Source: Ferrovibrio terrae_A (GTDB taxonomy: Bacteria > Pseudomonadota > Alphaproteobacteria > Ferrovibrionales > Ferrovibrionaceae). From it: DNA of 64,000 nucleotides. How positions within the stretch are numbered: position 1 is the stretch's first letter; each line of letters opens with the position of its first letter. The stretch spans positions 124,001 through 188,000 of the forward strand of contig NZ_CALSAN010000002.1 in the NCBI RefSeq assembly GCF_943372915.1, written 5' to 3'. Below are positions 45,365-54,456 of this stretch, piece by piece. The position numbers were made by a program, and so were the translations under genes. Below the pieces are notes generated by a model. It was not told the DNA's origin and searched no databases. It saw only the letters and a list, made by a program, of their open reading frames with translations.

Positions 45365-47337
45365 CAGCCCTTCACCTCGCAGGTCACGGAAAGAATGGTG
45401 GCCGGCAACGGCCGCGTGCCGGTGAAGCGCGTGCTGGCGCGGCGCTGATCGCGCGCGTTCGACCAGCCAAGGCGCCGGAAAGCATACTGCCCGGTGAACA
45501 GCGGCACCGGCTGATCCAGCAGCTGCGCGCCCATCTGCCGCAGATCCTGCCGCACACCATCCACGACCAGTTCGCCGGTGTTCAGCAGGTTCACGATCGT
45601 CTGCACAAGCCGATGGCTGGATCCGATCGCCGTGCCATCCTCCAGCTGCGCTTCCACCTGCATGGGCTCCACCGCCCATTCAAATCCAAGGCCCGCTTCC
45701 AGCACCGAAACGGCAACCGGCGTGGTGACTGCGCCACCATCCACCACCGCATCGCCCAGATCCCGGCCATCGCCGCGCAGCTGCACGGTCATGCCTTCCA
45801 GATCATCAAGGCCGCTCCACGCCGTCTGCGGCGTTTCAGCCGTCAGGGTTATGGTGCAATCGGTCATCTTGTCGGGGTTGAACCGCTCCAGAAACAGCGC
45901 GCCATCGCGCTCGACCAGCATATTCAGCGACCCGGCGCGCACCGAAACATCACGGTAATAACCCTGCGTCACAAACGGCACCCAGGCGGTGATGTTCTGC
46001 CGCCGCCGCGAATTCAGCACCGCCGCCGTGCCATCACCATTCACCACGACCAGGTACAGCGCCGTGTTTTTCTGGTTGCGTTTATGCACCACCATGCCCT
46101 GGACAGGCTCGCGGATCAGCTCCGACGACAACAGGCTGAGTTCATCGGGCACATAGCTGTCTTTGTTCGCATCGTTGTTGCTCAGCTGCAGTTCGTAAAT
46201 CGCCTGCCGCGTGCCTTCCTCGACCGCGCCGACGAAAACCGGCGCCCCTTCCAGTTCCACCGGATCGATGGCAGCGCAGGGCATATCGCCCTGGCGTTCC
46301 GGGTAGAAGTCATCTGGCGTGATCGGCGAGGCCGAAGCCAGATAGGGGCCATCGGCCGTGAAAATGAAAAGGTTGCTGCTTTTGCTGAACAGCTTGCGGA
46401 TGATCGGCAGGGCTTCACCGGTCAGCGTGGCCTCCACACTTTCATCGGCCAGCGCATCGGCGGTTTCCTTGAAGGAAAAATATTCATCGACTTCCGACCC
46501 GCGCACGGTGCTGGGCCGGGACTGCCAGCCGCCAGGATAGAAGCGGCCTTGATGAAACTGGCCCGTCATCGGCCAGCCGCGCCGGTTCGACCAGTAGGGC
46601 TCCGCCTTTGTGCCGGCCGTGTCCTTGTCGAAAGACCATGCGCCCGCCGCGATCGCTGACGTGTTCGCAAAAGGCGTGGTGATATTCAGCGTCACCTGCG
46701 TTGCCGACACCACCGACGCCACCGTGGCCACGCCGCCATTGCCGGCGATCGTCGCGCCCACATCAACGGCGCCGGCCAGAAACCAGTCGCCGCTGGTATT
46801 GGCCACAATGCCACTGCCGCTGACGGCTGCCGGCGTCAGGGAAACAGTGGCAAAGGTTTTCTTGTATTCGTATTCCGGCACATTGGTGAATTCCAGCAGA
46901 TCCACCTGCCAGGCGGTATGCGATCCCTGCCGCGACAGGCGCCGCGGCTGAAACGCTTCATGCGAAATGATCATCACATCGCGGTCTTGCGTCAGATCCA
47001 GCGCCGCGATCTGCGCCGCCGTCCAGGGCATGCTGGTATTGGTGTAGACCAGCGCATCATTGTGGAAGATGTTGAAGCCGCCCGGCAGAAACGCGATATC
47101 GTAATTCTGCGTGGCGCTGAAAATGAACGCCTCCAGCTTGCGGCCGGATGGCGCAGCGCCGGGAAACCGGTAGATCCGATCGCTGCCCCAGCGGCGGGTT
47201 ACGCCGCCCTTGGGCAGCACCAGCATATTGGTCAGATCCGCCGCGCCCTGATAATAGGCTTTCAGATCCGCACGGCCCCAAACATCGCTATCCAGCATGC
47301 CGCTGGTGAAGGCGCTTTGCGTGGTATGCACTTTCAT
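45364..47337 (-). CDS. tail tubular protein B (T7 gp12-like nozzle)
   Basis: 657 residues, beta-rich. The N-terminus SAFTSGMLDSDVWGRADLKAYYQGA and KGGVTRRWGSDRIYRFPG belong to the gp12 family of podovirus nozzle proteins, and PLMTGQFHQGRFYPGGWQSRPSTV-type text is common there too. Forms the tail nozzle with protein A. ATGA overlap with the tail tubular A gene. Confidence 0.88.
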   Translation of the reverse strand: MKVHTTQSAFTSGMLDSDVWGRADLKAYYQGAADLTNMLVLPKGGVTRRWGSDRIYRFPGAAPSGRKLEAFIFSATQNYDIAFLPGGFNIFHNDALVYTNTSMPWTAAQIAALDLTQDRDVMIISHEAFQPRRLSRQGSHTAWQVDLLEFTNVPEYEYKKTFATVSLTPAAVSGSGIVANTSGDWFLAGAVDVGATIAGNGGVATVASVVSATQVTLNITTPFANTSAIAAGAWSFDKDTAGTKAEPYWSNRRGWPMTGQFHQGRFYPGGWQSRPSTVRGSEVDEYFSFKETADALADESVEATLTGEALPIIRKLFSKSSNLFIFTADGPYLASASPITPDDFYPERQGDMPCAAIDPVELEGAPVFVGAVEEGTRQAIYELQLSNNDANKDSYVPDELSLLSSELIREPVQGMVVHKRNQKNTALYLVVVNGDGTAAVLNSRRRQNITAWVPFVTQGYYRDVSVRAGSLNMLVERDGALFLERFNPDKMTDCTITLTAETPQTAWSGLDDLEGMTVQLRGDGRDLGDAVVDGGAVTTPVAVSVLEAGLGFEWAVEPMQVEAQLEDGTAIGSSHRLVQTIVNLLNTGELVVDGVRQDLRQMGAQLLDQPVPLFTGQYAFRRLGWSNARDQRRASTRFTGTRPLPATILSVTCEVKG

Positions 47338-47903
47338 CCGCGCACCGCAATCAGCGTGTCATCCACCATCACCTGCGGGGTGTTCTGCTGGCTATCCGCC
47401 AGGCGCGCACGGGCAAGCGACGAGTCCGCAATCTTGTTGAGCGATGCGGCGCGCACGGCATCTTCCGTGATCGGGATGCAGAAATCGGCCGCCAGCCGGT
47501 CTATCAGCGCGAGATCAAAGAACGGCGGCAGCAGGCTTTCATCCACCCGCGCCACATAGGTCAGCAGCGGTGCTTCCGCATCCGTCCAGATCTCGCGGTT
47601 GGAAAATATGCGATAGGGCGCGCGGCCATCGGCGCGGCCATCGCCCAGCGTGATCGCCCGCAGCATGCTGGCCGGCGACCGGTAGGCATAGCTGAAACCT
47701 TCCGGGGTTGCCTCCGGCAGCCGGTTCAACGCCGTCACCACGGTCAGGAACGACCACGGCATAACCGAGTAAAGGGCATCGCGGATCGGAGGATACAGCA
47801 CCTTGGCGACACCGGCCGGAACGCCGCCTTGTTCCAGGCTGTCGATCGGCTTTTCGCCCAGCTTCACCAATGCCGCGGCGCAAAGCTGCGCGCCGCTCAA
47901 CAT
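47334..47903 (-). CDS. tail tubular protein A (T7 gp11-like)
   Basis: 189 residues, mixed helix/strand, with the typical start LSGAQLCAAALVKLGEKPIDSL, the RDALYSVMPWSFLTVVTALNRLP stretch and a C-terminal DFCIPITED helix. Attaches to the portal and to protein B. Followed by protein B with a four-base overlap. Confidence 0.88.
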   Translation of the reverse strand: MLSGAQLCAAALVKLGEKPIDSLEQGGVPAGVAKVLYPPIRDALYSVMPWSFLTVVTALNRLPEATPEGFSYAYRSPASMLRAITLGDGRADGRAPYRIFSNREIWTDAEAPLLTYVARVDESLLPPFFDLALIDRLAADFCIPITEDAVRAASLNKIADSSLARARLADSQQNTPQVMVDDTLIAVRG

Positions 47904-47907
47904 GGGC

Positions 47908-48081
47908 TTAACCCTTCACCGGAACCGCGGCGCGGATAAAGGTGATGCTGCGATGCTTGAACCGCACCGCCTTGTCACCCACCGCCTGTTCCACCATGGG
48001 CTTGGGATCCGCCTTGGGCTTGGGCGCTTTCGGCGCAACCGGCTTGCTGGCGGGGGTGTTTTGCTTTTTCTTGCTGGCCAT
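47908..48081 (-). CDS. very basic 57-residue phage protein
   Basis: Short open frame with Lys/Pro/Ala-rich N-terminus (MASKKKQNTPASKPVAPKA) and a more ordered C-terminal part (VGDKAVRFKHRSITFIRAAVPVKG). It lies between hairpin 48112-48135 and the tail tubular A gene, with AGGTGAT before the ATG. Possibly DNA- or capsid-associated. The position and composition make it credible, but I know no family. Confidence 0.6.
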   Translation of the reverse strand: MASKKKQNTPASKPVAPKAPKPKADPKPMVEQAVGDKAVRFKHRSITFIRAAVPVKG

Positions 48082-48111
48082 CGCATCACCTGCAGGGTTT
48101 TGGACACAGGC

Positions 48112-48135
48112 GGGCGGAGCCCGAAGGCCCCGCCC
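48112..48135 (-). promoter_or_regulatory. ten-pair hairpin with UUCG loop downstream of the capsid genes
   Basis: On the leftward transcript GGGCGGGGCC-TTCG-GGCTCCGCCC; ten pairs with one G-U and a stable tetraloop, but no T-run follows, so it is a weak terminator or a processing/stability element between the 48159-48428 gene and the tail genes. Confidence 0.6.
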
Positions 48136-48158
48136 GTTGTCAGATCCGGAGATCCGGA

Positions 48159-48428
48159 TTAGTCGGTATCGCTGCCGCCAAGGGCGACCGCATCGCCCAC
48201 GTCCACAGTGCTGCCGTCATTCGACAGCACCACAACGAAGCCATGGGCAGGCGTGCCGCCCACGCCGGTATTGCACATGATGAAGTCGCCAACGCGCACT
48301 TGGCCGGCCACACCATTGAAATAACCAGCGGTATCCACCGTGGCGGCAGTGTCGCTGGTGGTGTAGTGCCACAGCGTGAAGCCGTTGGCATAACCGATAG
48401 CACTCAGGTTGTTTGCGTTCAGGGCCAT
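48159..48428 (-). CDS. small phage structural protein candidate
   Basis: 89 residues, Gly/Ala-rich and beta-predicted (GDFIMCNTGVGGTPAHGFVVVLS). Directly follows the major capsid gene, where phages often place a decoration protein, so a capsid-associated role is likely. The start at 48428 is 60 bases after the capsid stop, beyond a hairpin. Not recognised by family. Confidence 0.65.
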   Translation of the reverse strand: MALNANNLSAIGYANGFTLWHYTTSDTAATVDTAGYFNGVAGQVRVGDFIMCNTGVGGTPAHGFVVVLSNDGSTVDVGDAVALGGSDTD

Positions 48429-48464
48429 TGCCTGTCTCCAGTTCTAAGAGAAACGAAGGGATCC

Positions 48465-48489
48465 GATCGGGCGGCTATGCCGTCCGATC
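48465..48489 (-). terminator. hairpin at the end of the capsid gene
   Basis: On the leftward strand an 11-position stem (GATCGGACGGC and GCCGCCCGATC) with one A-C mismatch and loop ATA overlaps the capsid stop codon. It is followed by GGATCCCTTCGTTTCTCTT, only moderately U-rich, so a partial terminator. Its place mirrors T7 terminator T-phi after gene 10. Confidence 0.5.
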
Positions 48490-49318
48490 AGCTTTCCAGG
48501 CAGCGCATGGAAACGACGCCAGTGGCATCGATCACGCAGGCGCCCTGCGACATGCGGTTATTGACGAAATGCGCGCTGCGGGTGTTTTCCCAGCTGATAT
48601 CCGTCTTGACGCCCTTGCCGCTGGCCGTGCCCACGGCGGTCTTGTGCCACATATGGCAGCGGCGCTTGCTGCCAGACATGAGCGTGAGGCCGGTATGGCG
48701 CATCCACCAGACGCCGAGCCAGAAGCGCATATCGCCCGTTGCCTTGAACGGCAGATCATCGCCGACATAATCGGCATCGGCGAATTCCTGGATATTGTAG
48801 AGATCGGTCCACTGCTTTTCGCCGACCGCCGCAAACCGCTGGCCATCGTCGGGCACATCAGCGCCATTCAGCGCCTGGATCGCCGCCAGGGCCTTGGCCT
48901 TGGTCAGACCATCGCTGCCGTCGTTGCCGGCATAGTTCGTGGTGGCATCCAGCTTGAGGATGATGATTTCATCCTGCTTGCGGCCCAGCGCATTGGAACC
49001 GGTGCGCACCATGATCTGGCGTTCATCTTCCTGTTCCTGCAACTTCTCTTCATCGAGATCATCGATAAACTCGCCGGCATAGTGATCGGTCAGCACGCAT
49101 TCAATCATGCTGTGATCAGGGTTCATCACCGGCACCAGGCCGTTGCGGCCCTTGGTGCCAGCCGTACCCTTGCCGACGCGGCGGAAGTTGGTGCTGCTGC
49201 CCTTCACGTTCGTGCGCGAACGGGTGGCGCTGATCAGCTTGGAGCCGACCCGCTGAAAATCAATATGAACGTCGCGTTCATACTGCTTGGTGAAGGCGGT
49301 GGAAATCGTGTTTGCCAT
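48488..49318 (-). CDS. major capsid protein
   Basis: 276 residues. Starts MANTISTAFTKQYERDVHIDFQRVGSKL, and carries GGAGRLNG-like text in modest form; overall it matches the phage_capsid_2 group (VPVMNPDHSMIECVLTDHYAGEFIDDLDEEK, GRKQDEIIILKLD). GGAGG lies before the ATG at 49318. Main building block of the head. Flanked by hairpins and preceded by the scaffold gene. Confidence 0.85.
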   Translation of the reverse strand: MANTISTAFTKQYERDVHIDFQRVGSKLISATRSRTNVKGSSTNFRRVGKGTAGTKGRNGLVPVMNPDHSMIECVLTDHYAGEFIDDLDEEKLQEQEDERQIMVRTGSNALGRKQDEIIILKLDATTNYAGNDGSDGLTKAKALAAIQALNGADVPDDGQRFAAVGEKQWTDLYNIQEFADADYVGDDLPFKATGDMRFWLGVWWMRHTGLTLMSGSKRRCHMWHKTAVGTASGKGVKTDISWENTRSAHFVNNRMSQGACVIDATGVVSMRCLES

Positions 49319-49511
49319 GCTGGCAGTCCTCCGGTTGACAGTCGATCCTTTGCCCGGTTCACGCACCGTGCGGCGGGTTCGTACTGCCGGGGTCCATCAC
49401 CCAGATCGGCCCGGAGGCTCCGCGCGCTGATAACGCCGAAGCAATGGATGATTGACGCTTCATCTTGCGGGCCAGCAGTTGCGCCGGTCTGGCCAGGATT
49501 GGCGGCGCATT

Positions 49512-49533
49512 CCCCCGCCTAACATGGCGGGGG
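49512..49533. promoter_or_regulatory. eight-pair GC hairpin between scaffold and capsid genes
   Basis: CCCCCGCC (49512-49519), loop TAACAT, GGCGGGGG (49526-49533), perfect. No T-run on the leftward strand. In the 232-base gap 49319-49550 nothing else is evident; it may raise capsid message stability or hold processing. Confidence 0.5.
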
Positions 49534-49550
49534 TTAACAGCAGGCGACGG

Positions 49551-50516
49551 CTAGTCGTCGGGATACAGCCGCTTGTAACCCTCGCTCACCTTTTTCCGCG
49601 TGGCGGCATAGTCCTTGTGGTTGGGGTTCTGATAGGCGTCCGATTTCTGGATGGCCTCCAGTTCGGCTTCCGTCAGGATCTCGGCCGCGCCACCGCCGCC
49701 ACCCGGCTTGGCCAGGCCCTTGCCCTTGGCGGCCTCGAACAGCGTAAACAGCGCCATGGTGCCATCGGCGGAGGCGCGCATCAGGCGCACCTCTTCCAGC
49801 GCACCCGCCTTGCCCTTGAACATCTGGTTCAGCCAGCCATCCAGCGCCTTGGTATTGGATGCCGCATTTTGGCCCCAGGCTTCCTCCAGCACCTTGTGAT
49901 CATTCTGCAGGCGCTCGACTTCCTTGGCGGCACCCTCGCTTTCGCGCGCAATCTCGCGTTCGGCAAAGGCCGTGGTCAGTTCCTCAAAGGCGGCCTGGCT
50001 CATTACGCCCTTGTGTTTCGATATGATCTCCACCGCCTTCACGGCGAACGGATCTTCCGCCGCGATCTCGTATTTCTCGGCCAGGTCGCCCGCCAGCTTC
50101 ACTTCATACTTGCCGGGCACCGCGCCCAGCCGCTGGCGCAGATCCGACTGGCTCTTGAGGATAGCGGCCACGTTCGGCCCGCCCTTGCCGTCATTGGCCT
50201 TGGGATCCCACAGGTTCACCGGTATGGCGATTTTCTGCCCGTCAGGCCCGGTGATGAAGCGTTCCTGTTTGTCGCCGCCCTTGCCGTCGCCGCCGCCCTG
50301 ATCGCCACCACCATCGCCGGCACCGCCCTTGCCGTCGCCGCCGCCCTGATCGCCACCACCATCGCCGCCGCCGTCGCCGTCATCACCACCGCCACCCATC
50401 TGCAGCAGATCGGGGCCGTAGTGGCGCGCATGGCCGATGGCCACGGCCGGCCGCGCGGCAAACGGCAGGATCAGCGCCGGAGCGACTGACAGGCTGGCTG
50501 CGGAAGTCTTGAGCAT
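49551..50516 (-). CDS. capsid scaffolding protein
   Basis: 321 residues. After residues 1-40 lies a Gly/Asp-rich run with a duplicated 16-residue unit (residues about 45-83). The rest is charged and helical (EEAWGQNAASNTKALDGWLNQMF, KEVERLQNDHKVLEE), typical of scaffold. Placed between the portal and the capsid gene. Start at 50516 follows GGAG. Confidence 0.8.
   Translation of the reverse strand: MLKTSAASLSVAPALILPFAARPAVAIGHARHYGPDLLQMGGGGDDGDGGGDGGGDQGGGDGKGGAGDGGGDQGGGDGKGGDKQERFITGPDGQKIAIPVNLWDPKANDGKGGPNVAAILKSQSDLRQRLGAVPGKYEVKLAGDLAEKYEIAAEDPFAVKAVEIISKHKGVMSQAAFEELTTAFAEREIARESEGAAKEVERLQNDHKVLEEAWGQNAASNTKALDGWLNQMFKGKAGALEEVRLMRASADGTMALFTLFEAAKGKGLAKPGGGGGAAEILTEAELEAIQKSDAYQNPNHKDYAATRKKVSEGYKRLYPDD
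50275..50366. repeat. 48-bp direct duplication in the scaffold gene
   Basis: Two copies of GGDQGGGDGKGG-coding DNA (about 50275-50318 and 50323-50366) repeat with a period of 48 bases. An in-frame tandem duplication that lengthens a flexible Gly/Asp linker. Confidence 0.8.
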
Positions 50517-50519
50517 CGC

Positions 50520-50771
50520 TTATGTCTCCTGAGTATCGGCGATGAAGGATCCGGGGGAACCCTCCATGCCGGCTTGAACAAGCCGCGCAATGCGGCGGAA
50601 CAATCGGCGCTGACCTTCCAGATCGCGCAATTCAGCGTCACTGGCATCTGGCGGCAGTTCACGCATGATCGTGGTCTGCTGCAGATACGCCATCAAGGCC
50701 GGCCCCTGGCCATGACCAAGACAGGCAGCCGCCGCGGCGGCAACCTGATTTTCAGACTTGTCCGCCGCCAC
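50520..50771 (-). CDS. hypothetical phage protein, head region
   Basis: About 83 residues, no known family. Start is probably the GTG at 50771, with AAAGGA upstream; it overlaps the last 20 bases of the portal gene. It begins AADKSENQVAAAAAACLGHG and contains ELPPDASDAELRDLEGQRRLFRRIARLVQAG, a helical piece that may be a head accessory. Sits between portal and scaffold. Confidence 0.55.
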   Translation of the reverse strand: MAADKSENQVAAAAAACLGHGQGPALMAYLQQTTIMRELPPDASDAELRDLEGQRRLFRRIARLVQAGMEGSPGSFIADTQET

Positions 50772-52356
50772 CAACGATCCTTTCGCCGGCAGCCTTGCCC
50801 GCGGCCTTGCCAGCTTCAACCACGGCCGGCGCCATGACAGCGGTGGCCTGCGCGCTCCGCTGCGCTTCATCCTGCCGCGCCTGCTCTGCCTTCAATTCAT
50901 CTTCCGTGCGGATGAATTCGCCCGGCACGCCCTTGAAATCGTAATATCCGCGCAGCACCTGCATGCCCTTCACCAGCACCGCGTTTTCATTCGGGAACAG
51001 CGCCTGGCCATTGGCGAGTGCGCTTAGGGTGCGGTCTGCGTCCTCTTCATCCTGCTGCCGCACCATCGGCGACACCGGCCACACTTCCAGTTCGGCATCG
51101 CCGGCCTTGACTTCGCCAAGGAAGAAATCAGATCCCGCCATCGTCGGATCCGCCAGGATCTCGACACAGCGTTTCACGATCGGTTCGTGCGCCTCGGTCA
51201 TCAGCTGCAGCGCCATTGGCGTTTCCACCTTGGCGTGGCGCTGTTCATCCACCATGACTTCATACCGCGTGCGCCGCGAACTCGGGCTGTTATCGGGTGG
51301 CAGCGGACCTTCAATGGTCAATTCGATCTTTTGCCGCAATTCACTCAGCACCAGCTGCGACACGTCAAACTGCCCCGGCGACTTCAAAGGCGTGAGGCCA
51401 TTGGATCCCACCGCCTTGGGAATGATCGCACCCGGCACCAGCTTCACATTCGCCGGGTTCAGCACGCCATCATCATCAGCCTGCCAGATCCCCGTGACCG
51501 CGATGGCGGCATTTTTCAGCACCAGCTCCACCACCTTGTTGGCGGTCTTGATGTTTGGCAGCGCACGCAGCACCGGGCCAAAGCCCATTGACGTGCCGGG
51601 CGCCTTGGTCACGCGGAAGGCCGGCCGCGGATTGGTACCCGCTTCTGCCTTGTACAGCGGCTGATCTTCCTGCCCGCCGCTTTCATCGCCGGCATGCACG
51701 CAGATTTCCCAGCGCCCGGTTTGCAGGTTGCGCGTGCATGCCTCGATCACATCGACTTTCTCGGCCGGGCTCTTGTCCAGCAGATCCTTCCAGCGTTGCG
51801 GCAGATCGATACCCGGCCACATATGGTTCAGGCGTTCCACGCTTGTCTTGTGCCGCCGCCAGGTGTCATCCAGCATGCCTTCCGGCCCCTCGGCCACCAC
51901 CAGTTCGGCGGACGGGATCACCTCGAAGCGCAGCGGATTGTTGATCGTGCCTTTGTGGATCGCCAGGCAGCCGATCGACACCAGCGCATCACCCAGCGCG
52001 GCGTGAACCTCCAGATGGAAATTCGACCGCATGATGGCTGCGTGGAATTTTTCGCGCACCGCTTTCAGCGCCGCCTTGGCCGCAGGATTGTTCTCAGCAC
52101 CGGGGGCCGAAAAGTCCGTCCAGGTGCGGAAGGCGGGGAACAGCTTCTGGTGCAGATCCGCCTGGCGCCGGCTTACGGCATCCACGGCGGTTGCGTCAAA
52201 AACTTTGGCGTTGTCGGGTTGCTTGCTGCCCTCGGCCTGGTGCGCCACGTAATGCGCCGGCAAGGCATAATAGTGGCCATCCTTGATCTGCTGCAGCCAC
52301 AGATCGGCATCCTTTTTGGCGTGTTCGTACCGCGACCGCCACGCCGCCTTGGCCAT
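50752..52356 (-). CDS. portal (head-tail connector) protein
   Basis: 534 residues, matches the podovirus Head-tail_con group: KAAWRSRYEHAKKDADLWLQQ, VDAVSRRQADLHQKLFPAF, ALVSIGCLAIHKG and a C-terminal helical tail. It forms the dodecameric ring through which DNA is packed and ejected. Three bases after the small gene at 52359-52559. Confidence 0.9.
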   Translation of the reverse strand: MAKAAWRSRYEHAKKDADLWLQQIKDGHYYALPAHYVAHQAEGSKQPDNAKVFDATAVDAVSRRQADLHQKLFPAFRTWTDFSAPGAENNPAAKAALKAVREKFHAAIMRSNFHLEVHAALGDALVSIGCLAIHKGTINNPLRFEVIPSAELVVAEGPEGMLDDTWRRHKTSVERLNHMWPGIDLPQRWKDLLDKSPAEKVDVIEACTRNLQTGRWEICVHAGDESGGQEDQPLYKAEAGTNPRPAFRVTKAPGTSMGFGPVLRALPNIKTANKVVELVLKNAAIAVTGIWQADDDGVLNPANVKLVPGAIIPKAVGSNGLTPLKSPGQFDVSQLVLSELRQKIELTIEGPLPPDNSPSSRRTRYEVMVDEQRHAKVETPMALQLMTEAHEPIVKRCVEILADPTMAGSDFFLGEVKAGDAELEVWPVSPMVRQQDEEDADRTLSALANGQALFPNENAVLVKGMQVLRGYYDFKGVPGEFIRTEDELKAEQARQDEAQRSAQATAVMAPAVVEAGKAAGKAAGERIVGGGGQV

Positions 52357-52358
52357 GA

Positions 52359-52559
52359 TCAGCCCAGCGTGTTCTGCAGATCGGAAACGCCGGCCTCACC
52401 AAATGTGGTCAGCAGGCCGCGGCCAGAACTGCGGCCACGGCGGGCCTTCAGCTTGGCGTCGTTCTCACGTTTCAGCTTGTCCTTTTCGGCCTTGGCATCT
52501 GCCGCCGCCTTGTCTTGCGCCGATGTGTCAGGAGCCTTTGGACCGCCGCCGATGCTCAT
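52359..52559 (-). CDS. small charged phage protein
   Basis: 66 residues, mostly a charged helix (DKAAADAKAEKDKLKRENDAKLKARRG) with start MSIGGGPKAP. Overlaps the 52556-52984 gene by ATGA. Unknown role; may be a connector accessory. Confidence 0.6.
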   Translation of the reverse strand: MSIGGGPKAPDTSAQDKAAADAKAEKDKLKRENDAKLKARRGRSSGRGLLTTFGEAGVSDLQNTLG

Positions 52560-52984
52560 AATCCAGCCTCTTGCCGTTCTATGCCCGAGATCTCGCGGTA
52601 TAGCGCCCAAGGCGTTAACACCAGGCGACGGGTCGGCAGGCCCAGCAGGTTGCGCACAAAACCCACGCAGGTGCGCCAGCCGAAACGGATCTGCCAATCC
52701 TCCGCTGGCACTGGCACCACCACCAGCCGCACGCGCTCCAGCACCTGGCCCAGCGCCAGATCATCCAGATAGCTATCGCTGGCCAGCTGGTGGATCCGCA
52801 GCCCCGTCATCGTCGGATCCAGCACGGTCAGCCCGCCACTCGGATGCTGCAGCACCACCATGCAATGCCGGAAGCCAGGCCGCATGGTGCGTTCAACCAG
52901 CCAGCGCAGCAGCACCCGCGCAGGCGTGCGCACCGCGATCGGCAACGGCTCCAGATCACAGAACACGATCACCGCGCGCAGCAT
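52556..52984 (-). CDS. hypothetical phage protein, possible NlpC/P60-like fold
   Basis: 142 residues. A His in PGFRHCMVVL and a Cys in WRTCVGFVRNLLGL are placed in the permuted order, so a cysteine-peptidase-like fold is possible, but this is weak. Located between the terminase and the portal side, where head-assembly genes sit. Coupled to terL by TGATG. Confidence 0.5.
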   Translation of the reverse strand: MLRAVIVFCDLEPLPIAVRTPARVLLRWLVERTMRPGFRHCMVVLQHPSGGLTVLDPTMTGLRIHQLASDSYLDDLALGQVLERVRLVVVPVPAEDWQIRFGWRTCVGFVRNLLGLPTRRLVLTPWALYREISGIERQEAGL

Positions 52985-54456
52985 CAGCGCACCTGAAAAT
53001 CACTGGACGCGATGATAGGCCCGCCGCCATTGCGGCTGCCGGTTGCCGCTCGATCGGCCAGATCGCCGAAGCGGCTACCACCCAGCACGCCATATTCATC
53101 AGCTTCACAGACATGGCTCCATTTGTTTTTCACTGGCGCCAGCGCCCAGTCATCGCCGCTTTTCTCGAAGTGAAATTTGCCGGAGTAGCCCGCGCGCAAC
53201 GTGCGCACGCTTGGATCAAACAGCGTGCCCGGCCGCCCGTCATCCAGCGGCGCAAGCGATGCGCGCAGGGCACCGCGCCGCTTAATCGGATCGTTGTTGT
53301 GATAGGCCGGCTGCAGATCCAGCTGCGTTTCCTTGGCCAGCTTCTGCAGCCAGTCCAGCTGGCCGCCTTTCTTGTCAGCGCCATACATCGTCGCCGGATC
53401 CGCGTAGCCCCGGATGCGCCGCCGCGGCCAGCCGGGGAAACGCTCCGCCAGCAAGCGGTTCAGGTTGCGGCCGAACCGCTCCGGCCCGGTGTTTTCATCA
53501 TGCGGCGAGATCAGTTCCGCCAGGCACCACCATTGCCCATCCGGAAACATTTGGCGCACCGTCAGCGCAGGCGTGCCGCCACCGTCGATGCCGAGGATCA
53601 GGCCGAATTCACTCACCGGGATCAGCGAAGCGCGCGCCACCATCAAACCATCGTTGTATTCCGGATGCACCGGCTTGCCGCGCCGAGAGAAGGCGAACTT
53701 GTTGTTGATCAGCCGCTGAAGCTTGTCGGGCGCCGACTTCGCCCAGATCCTTGCCTGCCGCTGGTAGTGCGCCAGGCGCTGCGGCGTAATGTTTTCAGCC
53801 GCTGGATCCAGCCCGCCAGGCTGGACGAATAGGCCGAAATCATCGGGCTTCTCTTCAATGAAGCGCCGGAAGATCCAGTGATCGATTGATGGCGCGTTGA
53901 AGTCCAGCAGCACCGTGCCGAACACTTCGCCTTTAGGCCGCAGGTGCGGCGCCGGATAGCGGCCATCGCCCACGCGATTGATCGCCAGATCCAGAACATC
54001 TTCATCAAACAGATCCGCTTCATTCAGCCAAAGGATATTTCCTTCCCAGCCGCGCAGGATATCTTCCGCGCGGTTGTCGCCGATCGCCAGGAATTCGATC
54101 TCGATATCCACTTTGCCGATGCCGGGCACATCAAGCCGGATCTCACCCAGGATTGGCCCATCGCCCTTCAAATCGGATCCCGCCATCGTGGGCGGCAGCC
54201 ATTGCTTGTAAGAGGGGATCAGCTTGGTCTTTGCCGAGGAATATGTTTTCGACAGGAACCCCGCCTTTAATCGCCGCACGCCATCAGGGCCGGGCCGCAC
54301 GAACTGGCAGGCCGCGAAGATCACCGCCTGGAATGTTGAGATCGTCTTGCCGGATCCGGTTGGCCCCATCAGGGCCTTCACCGGCAGCTTGGAGCGGATA
54401 TAGGCTTCCGACACCGGCCCGGCCGGCGTCATCGGGATCGTGGTGTTGTCGCTCAT
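52984..54456 (-). CDS. terminase large subunit
   Basis: 490 residues. ATPase with Walker A GPTGSGKT at 31-38 and Walker B ILWLNEAD at 141-148; the nuclease half has acidic sites in LILGIDGGGTPAL and RGYADPATMYG, as in RNase H-like terminases. Packages DNA into the prohead. ATG at 54456 overlaps the upstream stop (ATGA), which fixes the start; a longer frame to 54480 is not needed. Confidence 0.9.
   Translation of the reverse strand: MSDNTTIPMTPAGPVSEAYIRSKLPVKALMGPTGSGKTISTFQAVIFAACQFVRPGPDGVRRLKAGFLSKTYSSAKTKLIPSYKQWLPPTMAGSDLKGDGPILGEIRLDVPGIGKVDIEIEFLAIGDNRAEDILRGWEGNILWLNEADLFDEDVLDLAINRVGDGRYPAPHLRPKGEVFGTVLLDFNAPSIDHWIFRRFIEEKPDDFGLFVQPGGLDPAAENITPQRLAHYQRQARIWAKSAPDKLQRLINNKFAFSRRGKPVHPEYNDGLMVARASLIPVSEFGLILGIDGGGTPALTVRQMFPDGQWWCLAELISPHDENTGPERFGRNLNRLLAERFPGWPRRRIRGYADPATMYGADKKGGQLDWLQKLAKETQLDLQPAYHNNDPIKRRGALRASLAPLDDGRPGTLFDPSVRTLRAGYSGKFHFEKSGDDWALAPVKNKWSHVCEADEYGVLGGSRFGDLADRAATGSRNGGGPIIASSDFQVR

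Noticed and set aside
51694..53832. 712-codon open frame on the + strand
   Set aside because: Lies opposite portal and terminase genes, which have clear motifs.
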